Source of the DNA: an uncultured Clostridia bacterium | GTDB lineage: Bacteria > Bacillota > Clostridia > Christensenellales > Borkfalkiaceae | NCBI GenBank assembly: GCA_934249265.1 | Contig: CAKQKQ010000003.1 | Coordinates: 1-64,000, forward strand | Direction: 5' to 3' | Length of the DNA stretch: 64,000 bases | Shown here: positions 45,401-53,700 of the stretch, piece by piece | Layout: each line of letters starts with the position of its first letter | How positions within the stretch are numbered: the stretch's first letter is position 1 | Position numbers and translations under genes: made by a program | Notes under the pieces: model-generated | Databases searched by the model: none | Told to the model about the DNA's origin: nothing | Seen by the model: only the letters and a program-made list of their open reading frames with translations

Positions 45401-48400
45401 TGTTGAACGCGCCCGTAAGTCTTTCGGGATTTGTTATTGTAGTAAGTGAAGTACAATTTGCGAACGCCGACCTACCTACAGTCAACGTACCCGTAGTGGG
45501 ATTACCGTCGTCATCGTCGTCGTTACGCTTATTTTCAAACTTGCCGAGGTCTATTTCTTTAAGACTCGTACAACCGTTGAACGCATTTGGCATTATCGCC
45601 ACGCATGACGAAGGAATGTAAATGTATTCGAGGTTTGTACAACCGGAGAACGCGTTTTCGGGGATTTCAGTGAGCGTCTTGGGAAGAATAATTCTCTTTA
45701 CCGTAGTATTGTCTTTGAAACAATCGGAATTAAGATACATTACGTTTAATTCTTCGGGGATTTCGCACACTTCGCCGCCGTAATAATTATAAAGTGTATA
45801 ACTTCTTACGTCGAAATCGGAAACAACCGTAACGTAAATACTCGGGTGCAAGTTGGTGTTGTGTTTTGCCGTAGCGGTGATAAACGCGCTGCCTTGCTTG
45901 TGCGTAGTGATTACGCCGTCTTGGTCAACGCTTACTACGTCAGCATTACTTGTAGACCAAGTCAACTCGAGACCTTGGTAATACCACGGGTCTTTTTCTA
46001 TTTCGAGTTGAAGTTGCATGCTGTTGCGGAGTTTAAGCGTGCCGTTTACCTCTTGAACGTATCTATCGCCGTTTAAAACGGGTTTAAATGAGAACGTTTG
46101 AAGTATCGGCTCGGCTTTCGCTTCGCCCGAAACGCTTACTCTTACTTGAGCGAGCGTCCTTCCGTTTGCGGAAAGCGTGAGTAACACTCGTCTCGTCTCC
46201 GCCAACGCGAAAATCTCGTTTTCATAAGCAATTACGCTATCTTCGTCGCTCGAAGTCCAAGTGAGTTTATGAGCAACCGTATCTACGGGAGTAGTGATTT
46301 GGTTGAGGCTGTAAACTTCGTTGGGAGCAAGCGTAAGATTGTATATATTGTATTCGTAAGCGTCGTCGCCGCTGCCCTCTTTACCCGTAGTAGCAAACGA
46401 GAGTTTGTCGTCCGTTTCAAAATCTACTCTGTCGGGATAATCCGTCGCTTCCGCATAACCGACCCTATATAAACTGTGGTTCATTGCGTAATCGATAGGA
46501 TATAAGAACAATTTACCCGTCTTGAAATATTCTTCGTAATAATCGGTGATTTCAAACGATACGGTAGAAACCGAATTCTTTTCCGATTGAATAGGAATAG
46601 GATATTGAGTGATGGAATAAATGGTTCTGTCTTCGATATAAGCCGGCATAAGACACATCGAATATTGATTATCGTATACGTCTACGTCGAGATAAATTCT
46701 GTATTTCGTCTTTTTGTTTTCCACGTAAGACTCATAACGTACTCTATAGTCCGTAATGGTCGGTGCTTCGTAGTCAACGGTAAAGTTGAACTTGAAAGTA
46801 TCGTTGTTTGCTTTGCCGTCTTTCCAGTCGATTTTACCCGTCATGGAGAATTCGTATTCGGTATTGTTGTTCCAATCCCATTCGTAAGGATTGATACCGA
46901 GGTAAATCGGCGAACCGACGTTCGCGCCGCCGCCCGCATAAGATTTCCTTTGGTTGTATACCGTGTTTTTATAAACGATTTCACCCGTGGAAGTATCTAT
47001 AATTTGAGTATCGAGTTGTTTTGCGCCCCTTAATAAGCCGCCGTAAATGTAATACAACTCGCTTATTGCGTTGGAATAGAAACTATTGTCCGCGCTGTTG
47101 AACATCGAAATTGCCGCTTTATCCGAAGATGCGGTAATCGCCGCGTCCTTTTCGTCCATCGAATAAATGTACGTTCCGAGAGGAATTATATATTTATCTT
47201 CATAAAGACCCAAAGGCGTCGTCGCCGATGCGGAAGCCTTGAGTTTATCTTCGGGCTCTACCGACGAATCGTTTTCGCTTTCGGAAATTTCATAACAAGT
47301 GTAATCGAGTAAATCTGCGTCAGCCCAATCGCCGTAGAATGCAAGATAAGGCACGCCGATATCGCAAATTTCTTCACCGCTGCCGTCTTTACCTTGCTCA
47401 AGTCTCACGAAGCCTTCGACGTACATGCCGTTTTTGAAGTTGTTTTCGATATACGCTCTGCCCGCGTCGCCGAGGGTAAGTCTGATTTTTACTTCTACCG
47501 AAGAGTTTGCGTCAACTTCTATTCTGCCGTTTACGTATCTGCCGTTGCCGCTGAGTATTTCTACTTGAACGTCGGTGTCGGTAAGCATATGCGCTTTTTC
47601 GGCAACCGTCTTTCCGTCAACCGCGATAGTTTCGGTCATCGTGTAAACGTTTGGCGCGTAACTGATTACGCCGTCCGAAATGTTGTTTACGGTAAATTTA
47701 AGGTCGTATTTACCCGTGCGTTCGGGGTCGTCGTAAAGTTCGAGTTTGGTCTTTTGTTTTACGTTGCCGTCGTCGTCTTTAACGGTGATATAACCTTTTG
47801 TGTAAAGTGCGTTTTCAAGGAAGCCGAGACCCGCGCCTTGTTTTCTGGGTGAGTAAGGATTACCCTCGTTGTTGAGCACCATTGTGGTTGTGCTCATCAA
47901 AAGTTGAATTACTCTTGCGTTTAATTCCGCACCCGTAAGGGTGGGATCTTGTGCTTTCAAGTATTGACGAACGATCGCCGTCATACCGGCCATGTTGGGA
48001 GTTGCCATCGAAGTACCGCTGTACTCGTCGTAACCGCCCGCAACCGCACTTAAAATCTTTCCGCCGTAAGCGGTGATTTCGGGTTTCAATTCAAGGCTGG
48101 GCGTCGGTCCCCAAGAAGAGAATTCCGACATGAACGGACCTGCCGTGTTGCCGTAACTGAAAGTCATTGTTCCTTTACCGCTTGTCGCATTGTTTACAAG
48201 CGCAGTACCCGCTTCGAGACCTATCGAACATGCGGGAATGGGGTCTGTAAGTTCGCCGAGCGACATACGTATCGTACCCGAAAGGTTGTTATAAATTACG
48301 CACGCAACCGCGCCGTTATCTTTTGCAAATTGAATTTTATCCGCAAACGAGATATCTCCTCTCTTTACAAGAGCGATAGTCGGCTCTCTTTGAAGTTGAC

Positions 48401-49934
48401 GTCTTATGCTTGCGGTGTAGTTCATCGTTTTACCTACGCCGCCGATTACTACGTAAGGAAGAGTGATAGATTTTGTAGTATCAGTCTCATTTACCGCAGC
48501 GTAAAGTTTGTCGATGAAGTTGATTTCGTTACCGTTGCCGTCCGAAGAGTTCGTAAGGAAAGCAACCGTTTCGTTATTGCCCTCGTTTCCGAGAATATAC
48601 GGCGATTTTTGACCTTCGATAGAAGCAACCGTGAACGAAGTGTTGTATGACCCCGGTGAACCTACCGTACCGCTATCGGGATTTGTTGCAAGGTTTGTAC
48701 CGTTGCCGCCGCCGTAGCCCGAAGAATATTCGTTACCTGCCGCTACAACCAAACTTATGCCCGCGTTTTCGATATTTTCGTAAACTTTGGTGATACGTTC
48801 GTCCGATTCGTAATCGGAGAAGCCGCCCGTCGAACCCAAACTCATGTTGATTACGTCAACGCCGAGTTTAGTACAGTCTTCCAAAGCCCTTAAAATATCG
48901 AGCGTATCCGCGCCGCTGAAACCTTGCTTGTCGAAGTTGTTTGAAAATACCTTCATTATAGCGAGTTGCGCGTTGGGTGCTACGCCGACGAAAGTGTTTC
49001 CTTCAGCATCAACTACCTTGCTGTCGTCTTTACCCGCGATAATACCTGCAACGTGTACGCCGTGAGAAGAATATCCGGGGAAAACGTCTGCATCGTCGTC
49101 CGCATAGTCGAACGCGTAAGGCACTTTATCGCTGTAATATACGTCGTTTACCGAATAGCCGAGCGCATAACTGTCGAGTTGGCTCATTCTTGCGGCAACG
49201 TATTCTTTATTCCAAGCGAGCGTGCTTTGAGGCGGAGTGGTTTGGAACGCAGCGTGATAAGCGTCGAGACCCGTATCGAGTACGGCAACTACCATGCCTT
49301 CGCCCTTGTAGTTGATATTGCTGGAATCGTAAACACCCGTCGAATATACGGGAGTGTAATTGCTTACTTGCTCTACCGTGGGCTCGTAATAAAATTCCGA
49401 ACGATATACACCTTTAACACCGCTTATCGACGAAAGTTTTTTATAGTCCGATGCGTCTATACGCAAACCTACGCCGTTTAACACCGTATTGTAGTAATGC
49501 TTTACTTCATAATCGATGCCGCTTTTGTTGAGCGCGCTCATAAATTTATTTTGTTCTTTCTTCAAGTCGTAAGCATAATTGTTTGCCGCGAAAGTCGTGA
49601 CGAAATCCGAGAATTTTTCGCTTCCGTCGTAAATATCGTACAAACCGTCGCCGCCGAGGTCGACTATTACGCTTATAGTGCCTTGAACTTCGGACTCTTC
49701 TTCGTCTTTAATCTTTACCGAGTCGTTGAACTTCGAGGTGACCATTTCGGTATCGTCGAATTGTCCGTTGACTTTTTCGAGTATCGTTGAAGAAGTGTCT
49801 ATTCTGCTTGTCGAGGCGGACTCACCGTAAGCGGTGGGTTTTGTATACCACGTCGACATGCTCGTAACGCACATTGTCGTTGCAAGGCAAACTCCTAATA
49901 ATGCTGAAAGTAATCTTCTGTTCTTTTTGCGCAT
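42435..49934 (-). CDS. Giant cell-surface subtilisin protease with BspA-type leucine-rich repeats
   Basis: A 2499-residue secreted protein. After a signal peptide (about 1-36) comes a pro-region with an inhibitor-like fold, then an S8 protease domain with a complete triad: Asp220 in VAVLDTGLD, His291 in SHGVHVAG and Ser642 in SGTSMATPNMAG. A PA domain (about 510-590) is inserted before Ser, as in C5a-peptidase-type enzymes, followed by Fn3-like and bacterial Ig-like parts to about 1400. Then about 25 BspA-type (LRR_5) repeats (about 1420-2200; for example FANCTSLTTI and FEGCTSL) that probably bind ligands. The C-terminus has an Ig-like domain and a tail GCNGALVG, a membrane helix and KKGKK. 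Its job is likely host or food protein cleavage at the surface. Confidence 0.92.
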   Translation of the reverse strand: MRKKNRRLLSALLGVCLATTMCVTSMSTWYTKPTAYGESASTSRIDTSSTILEKVNGQFDDTEMVTSKFNDSVKIKDEEESEVQGTISVIVDLGGDGLYDIYDGSEKFSDFVTTFAANNYAYDLKKEQNKFMSALNKSGIDYEVKHYYNTVLNGVGLRIDASDYKKLSSISGVKGVYRSEFYYEPTVEQVSNYTPVYSTGVYDSSNINYKGEGMVVAVLDTGLDAYHAAFQTTPPQSTLAWNKEYVAARMSQLDSYALGYSVNDVYYSDKVPYAFDYADDDADVFPGYSSHGVHVAGIIAGKDDSKVVDAEGNTFVGVAPNAQLAIMKVFSNNFDKQGFSGADTLDILRALEDCTKLGVDVINMSLGSTGGFSDYESDERITKVYENIENAGISLVVAAGNEYSSGYGGGNGTNLATNPDSGTVGSPGSYNTSFTVASIEGQKSPYILGNEGNNETVAFLTNSSDGNGNEINFIDKLYAAVNETDTTKSITLPYVVIGGVGKTMNYTASIRRQLQREPTIALVKRGDISFADKIQFAKDNGAVACVIYNNLSGTIRMSLGELTDPIPACSIGLEAGTALVNNATSGKGTMTFSYGNTAGPFMSEFSSWGPTPSLELKPEITAYGGKILSAVAGGYDEYSGTSMATPNMAGMTAIVRQYLKAQDPTLTGAELNARVIQLLMSTTTMVLNNEGNPYSPRKQGAGLGFLENALYTKGYITVKDDDGNVKQKTKLELYDDPERTGKYDLKFTVNNISDGVISYAPNVYTMTETIAVDGKTVAEKAHMLTDTDVQVEILSGNGRYVNGRIEVDANSSVEVKIRLTLGDAGRAYIENNFKNGMYVEGFVRLEQGKDGSGEEICDIGVPYLAFYGDWADADLLDYTCYEISESENDSSVEPEDKLKASASATTPLGLYEDKYIIPLGTYIYSMDEKDAAITASSDKAAISMFNSADNSFYSNAISELYYIYGGLLRGAKQLDTQIIDTSTGEIVYKNTVYNQRKSYAGGGANVGSPIYLGINPYEWDWNNNTEYEFSMTGKIDWKDGKANNDTFKFNFTVDYEAPTITDYRVRYESYVENKKTKYRIYLDVDVYDNQYSMCLMPAYIEDRTIYSITQYPIPIQSEKNSVSTVSFEITDYYEEYFKTGKLFLYPIDYAMNHSLYRVGYAEATDYPDRVDFETDDKLSFATTGKEGSGDDAYEYNIYNLTLAPNEVYSLNQITTPVDTVAHKLTWTSSDEDSVIAYENEIFALAETRRVLLTLSANGRTLAQVRVSVSGEAKAEPILQTFSFKPVLNGDRYVQEVNGTLKLRNSMQLQLEIEKDPWYYQGLELTWSTSNADVVSVDQDGVITTHKQGSAFITATAKHNTNLHPSIYVTVVSDFDVRSYTLYNYYGGEVCEIPEELNVMYLNSDCFKDNTTVKRIILPKTLTEIPENAFSGCTNLEYIYIPSSCVAIMPNAFNGCTSLKEIDLGKFENKRNDDDDDGNPTTGTLTVGRSAFANCTSLTTITNPERLTGAFNNAFENCTSLVNLDISGLRIAQSNLFAGCTSLTQVTMSSDTNLGVSMFANCTSLESIVIKASKVPDGAFYGCANLKTVTFEGSVDYIGAQAFSGCSSLTQITLPDGTYTLGENAFDGCTSLTKVTFGQGTNLQGDIILPFEGCTSLAEIEVAEGNENYASVDGVLYDKEKTTVLFVPVLATGYTIPDSVTKVGASAFAGNTNLTTIDLSRYEEIGAYAFAGTGLRTVTIPAALTAISEGMFANATQLSSVTFDTNAQLTTVGDYAFENCNMLSQIVLPETVTEIGDGAFLGCSAVRSIKLTNVQIIGTEAFSGTGISKITAKNTTTLKDGAFWGMSSLVQADLGAITEMGDLVFVETMVVNNGTYYPYGLTKLSKVTFAEGTTVIGARAFITALRSEYDSLTEVVIPNTVEKIGASAFYGRSKLTTLNLSGVKTVGEQAFYNCSSLTGLDLTSVETIGAAAFANTTALKVAEMPSLKEVGVSAFQNSGIETLVVNSLEVVDSFAFANTKIKSLTIPSSLSSYTYDESWTEINTNGDPEEIKGKKTLRIMNGAFQNLTNLTKFDVESTNAAFFADERGALYARVADGYVLVQYPAGNTAEEYVVLDGTVRIADNAFYQDKHLKKVTFPKTLKAIGSFAFYGAAIEDYVFNAVEAPILESLCMMLDMTYLGDLANTIAYVFSPILGFESTIYYANFGDFAGLVLERDNYFSYLKRLEEAGSNVDQYKDYVMPEFKHRLTRPENGQGYSTPIWLAYFSEENTTLSNYTADRTTQDAIDKIAGVSSADEINTEINGLSTTEEKLTKLEQISAELSVARKAYNEITDANQRALVTEYSRLLASEKAVRDLKADLGQPVNVDRLERSGSYETRYTEGDKFDPKDMIITAVFEDGSSIVLSKDDYVLDKSGALTVNDEKVTISYGGKQLELLIQVKAKSQGDSSSDSNGSDSVVTPDNKGCNGALVGTLIAVACVLAAAAVAVVLLKNKKGKKSNE

Positions 49935-49966
49935 GATTAATTTCTCCGTTTATAATTTTCTGACCG

Positions 49967-49984
49967 CCCTCGGTTTTACCCGAG
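49967..49984 (-). promoter_or_regulatory. Hairpin between the small membrane protein and the protease gene
   Basis: CTCGG and CCGAG pair around a 6-base loop 33 bases ahead of the protease start. There is no T-run, so it is more likely a leader hairpin than a terminator. The two genes may share a transcript. Confidence 0.35.
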
Positions 49985-50000
49985 AACTACGTAAGGCTTA

Positions 50001-50252
50001 CTATTTAAGCCATAAATAAAGTAACAAAAACACCAACATAAAAGACGTAAGCACCACTATTATTCTCGGGAGCATCACCGAAAACATCGCTTTTGTCATG
50101 GCGCGCTTTTCTTTTTTGGTGAGGTCGGATTTGCATTTGTCTTTTTCGGCACGAGGGGTTTTCCCTTTTTCCCATTCGGGTAAAAGACCATCCATCGAAG
50201 CGATAACTCTGCCGTCGTCCCAATCGTCTTTCTTTTTGCGATTCTTGTCCAT
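50001..50252 (-). CDS. Small hypothetical protein with a C-terminal membrane helix
   Basis: An 83-residue protein (85 if the earlier ATG at 50258 is used). The first half is charged and contains WDDGRVIASMDGL, which recalls a DDGR-(x)-I-A-x-M motif I have seen in small Firmicutes hypotheticals. The end is a hydrophobic helix or two (about 55-82). There is no ribosome site before either ATG. A promoter (50262-50290) predicts a transcript start near 50255, which leaves only ATG 50252 usable and makes the mRNA almost leaderless. Function unknown. Confidence 0.6.
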   Translation of the reverse strand: MDKNRKKKDDWDDGRVIASMDGLLPEWEKGKTPRAEKDKCKSDLTKKEKRAMTKAMFSVMLPRIIVVLTSFMLVFLLLYLWLK

Positions 50253-50261
50253 ATACACTTT

Positions 50262-50290
50262 ATTATACCATTAATCAACCTAAATAGCAA
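50262..50290 (-). promoter_or_regulatory. Promoter of the small membrane protein gene
   Basis: Minus strand TTGCTA (50285-50290), 17-base spacer, TATAAT (50262-50267). The start codon follows within about 10-15 bases. Confidence 0.6.
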
Positions 50291-50491
50291 ATATTTTATC
50301 CCCGTTTAGTATGTATTTTTATAATTAAATTATAGATAATATTTAAAATAATATATATTAGTGAAATTTTAATGAAAATTATACATTTCGAGGTGATTTT
50401 TTGTAAATGTTTTCCACAACGCCAAACTCATTGATTTTAAGCGAAATTGCCACATGATTTTAAATGGCGCAAATCTGTGATTTCAAATGGG

Positions 50492-50557
50492 TTTACATTG
50501 TGTGTTTAAGTAAATCAAACCTTTGATTTTAATGTGTTTTACATTGTGTGTTTAAGT
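50492..50557. repeat. 46-bp tandem repeat, degenerate
   Basis: TTTACATTGTGTGTTTAAGT occurs at 50492-50511 and again at 50538-50557. Further units around it share TGATTTTAA words but have drifted. Confidence 0.6.
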
Positions 50558-50732
50558 GAAGTAATCTTATTGATTTTTAGTCGCTCAACTTTGCGATTTT
50601 AACTAACTTAAATCTCTTAATTTTTAGCAACGCAACCATTTTAAAATAAAGCAAATCTTTAGATTTTGCGGGAAATAAAAAACGCAGAAATTGCCCTATG
50701 CAATCCCCACGCCTTTTTTAAGTTTTTAATAA

Positions 50733-50760
50733 TCGGCGGAAAGCGTTGCCTTTCCGCCGA
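50733..50760 (-). terminator. Hairpin after the 1408-residue lipoprotein gene
   Basis: TCGGCGGAAA (50733-50742) and TTTCCGCCGA (50751-50760) are perfectly complementary. The minus strand then reads TTATTAAAAAC, so the T-run is poor. Confidence 0.55.
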
Positions 50761-50799
50761 CTAAAATTGATTTTAATTGTTGAAATTATACTTTAACGA

Positions 50800-53700
50800 T
50801 TAAGCCTTTTTAGTAAATTTGTTGCTGACTAAAATCTCATCGTATTCGTCGCTGATAATTAAATTCGTGCCGTCATACTTGCCCGAATAATCATATCCGG
50901 CAAACGTAAACTCAAGCGTTTTCTTTTCAGCGTTGTAAGTATAATCGACGTTTGCAGAAGTTGCTCCGTTGCTCGCAGTCAACTTACCTTTTCCGTCAAA
51001 AGTAAGCGACCAATCGCCAAACGTCCAAGTTCCTGCGATTTCGTCAAGAGTTTCTTCCGTTTCTTCAGCCTTTTTAGTAAATTTAGCGTCGCTTAAAACA
51101 TCGCCGTATTCATCGCTGACCGTTAAATAAGTGCCGTCGTATTTACCTTCGTAATCTTCGCTGCCGAACGTAAACGTAACAGTCTTTGTTGCGGCATTGT
51201 AAGTATACTGTACGGCATTGTCGCCATAACCGCTATTTACCGTCAAGTTACCTTTGCCGTCAAAAGTAAGAGTCCACTTACCCCAAGTCCAAGTTCCCTC
51301 AAGTTCGTCGAGAGTTTCTTCAGCCTTTTTAGTAAATTTAGCACTGCTTAAAACATCGCCGTATTCATCGCTGACCGTTAAATAAGTGCCGTCGTATTTA
51401 CCTTCGTAATCTTCACTGCCGAACGTAAACGTAACAGTCTTTGTTGCGGCATTGTAAGTATACTGTACAGTATTATCGCCATAACCGCTATTTACGGTCA
51501 ACGTACCCTTTCCGTCAAAAGTAAGAGTCCATTTATTCCAAGTCCAAGTTCCTTCGAGTTCGTCGAGTTGTTGAGATACGGTGTAAAGCGTTCCGTCTTC
51601 GTTTGCAGTAGAAACATAACCTTCTGCAACGAAGTTTGTGCCTGCACCTTCAGCCGAGCAATTTGCGGGGTTGAATTTTACGAATTCGCCGCCGTAAACA
51701 ACGATTTTTGCAGTGCCTAATTCGCGATTTGCATCATAGCAGTTAAGCACGAAACCGTAAGGATCAATGTTGCTGGTTTGTTGAACTTCAAATTTACCGC
51801 CGTTTACCGTCAAAGTTCCTTCATAAACGTAAACCGCATGTATATTTCCGTTGATATATCCGCTGTTGATAGTCAATTCAGCACCGTCGCAAACGTCGAT
51901 ACCGAAGCAATCGTTTTCTTTAGCGAGGAGTTTTCCGTCACCGTCAAGAGTAACTTTTGCACCGTTTGCTACGCTTATAAGTGACCAAGCATCTTTCGAT
52001 TCGTCCCAAAGGTCTACAGTGTTGGACAAAGTTTTTCCGTTTAAATCAAGCGTGATATCTTTGTCGATTACCAAAGTTTGGTCTGTAACTATGTCGGCAG
52101 TAAGAATAATCGTGTTGCCGTTGAGCGCATTTTTAAGAGTGGCTTTAAGTTGCTCTAAAGTGCCGACTTCATAAGTATCGGGAAGTTCGGGCAACGCGCC
52201 TTTTTTGTAAAGAGTAAGGTTGTAAGCGTTGTCGGAAGACGCTTCTTTATTATCGCTTGCATAAGCGGTCAAAGAACCGTCGTCGTTTAAAACGAGCAAC
52301 CATTTATTTACGCCTTCAACAAGCGAAGATACGTCCGAAATTGCGCAATAAGCATATTTACTGCTTTGTCCGTCAAGGTTGATATAAGAAGTAAAATCGT
52401 AAGCAAATTCAAGCGTTTTTCCGTTGTAAGTTATCGTAACCAACGGGTTGCCTTCGTGAAGTAAACCGTTGAAGTTGAACGTAACCTTTTGAGCGTTGCC
52501 GTTTTCAACGAGATAAGCCTCGTATTCGCCGTACATTTTGTCGTACAACGTTGCGTTTGCTTCCGCAAATTCAACCGCGGTCGTGTAAGACGTGTCGGAA
52601 GTTACTAAAATGTAACCGTTTTTGCCATCTACGAGAGTAAGAGTCCAATTTTCAAAGTAACAATATGCCGTCAATACGTTGTCTTTAAGCGTAAACGTAG
52701 CAGTGGCTTTCCAATTGATTTCTCCGTTTTCGTAAGTGCCGTACTTAAACTCGTTGCCGGTAATTTCGATACGGTCGTCGTTGGTTGCGTTTCTATATAC
52801 GCCGAGGAACGGATTATAAGGAGCGTACACCAAATTATCTTCGCCGTAAATATACTCGTCGTAATCGTAATCATAACCGGTCATATATATTACGTTCAAT
52901 AAAAGATTTTTATTTTCGTCGAGTTTAAGAGTGAAGTTGCAAGTGTTGCCGTATATATCTTTTGCGTATTTAGCCGAGAAATACAATTCGGTGTAATTGT
53001 AGTTGCCCGTAAACGAATAAGATTCGCCGAGATATTCAACCTTTTTGTTTTCTTGGTCGAGAGTCAAAGTTTCGTCGCCGTTTACGTATACGCCGTTAGA
53101 CGCTTCGAAGAACAAACCGAGTTTCGACTCTATAACAGCACCCTCTTTTGCGTAAACGAAACCGTTTTTGGTGTTGTACGTAGTAAGCGCGGTGTAAATA
53201 AGAACGTTGCCGTTTTCTTGAATGTCAAACGTACCGTCGTAACCGTATCTACCCGTATCGGTAACGGTCAATGCCGTTTCGCCTACAGTGTAAGTTCCGA
53301 CCGTCTTGCTACCCGTGTTGTACCATGCGGTAAACTTACCGTAACCGTCAAGTTCGATATAATACTTATCGGAAGAAGATTTAACGTAAATATATGTGCC
53401 TTCATAACCGATATATTCTTTTACGGTGTAAGAAGAATTTTCCGCGTCTAATACGTAAACTTTTCCGTTTGCGGAGACTTCGTTTCCGTTTATTGTGTAT
53501 TCGTAAGTTTGGTCGCCGAGCGTTGCATTGCCGAAACCGTCGAGCGTAAGTTCGCCGTCAGCACCGTTATATGTGCCCGCTTCAGCCGATTTAAGCAAGA
53601 AGTTAGTGCCGGAAAGTTTTATTTGAAGGTCTTTTTCTACTATCGTGATTATCTTGCCTTCGCCTACTTCGCCGTTAACGGTTACGTAAGTATCTTGAGT

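Larger units (their letters stand above)
50259..50799. other. A/T-rich region with degenerate repeats
   Basis: No gene. It holds the promoter at 50262-50290, degenerate repeats between about 50400 and 50650 (a 20-base word starting TTTACATTGTGTG occurs at 50492 and 50538, period 46) and a hairpin at 50733-50760. Confidence 0.6.
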
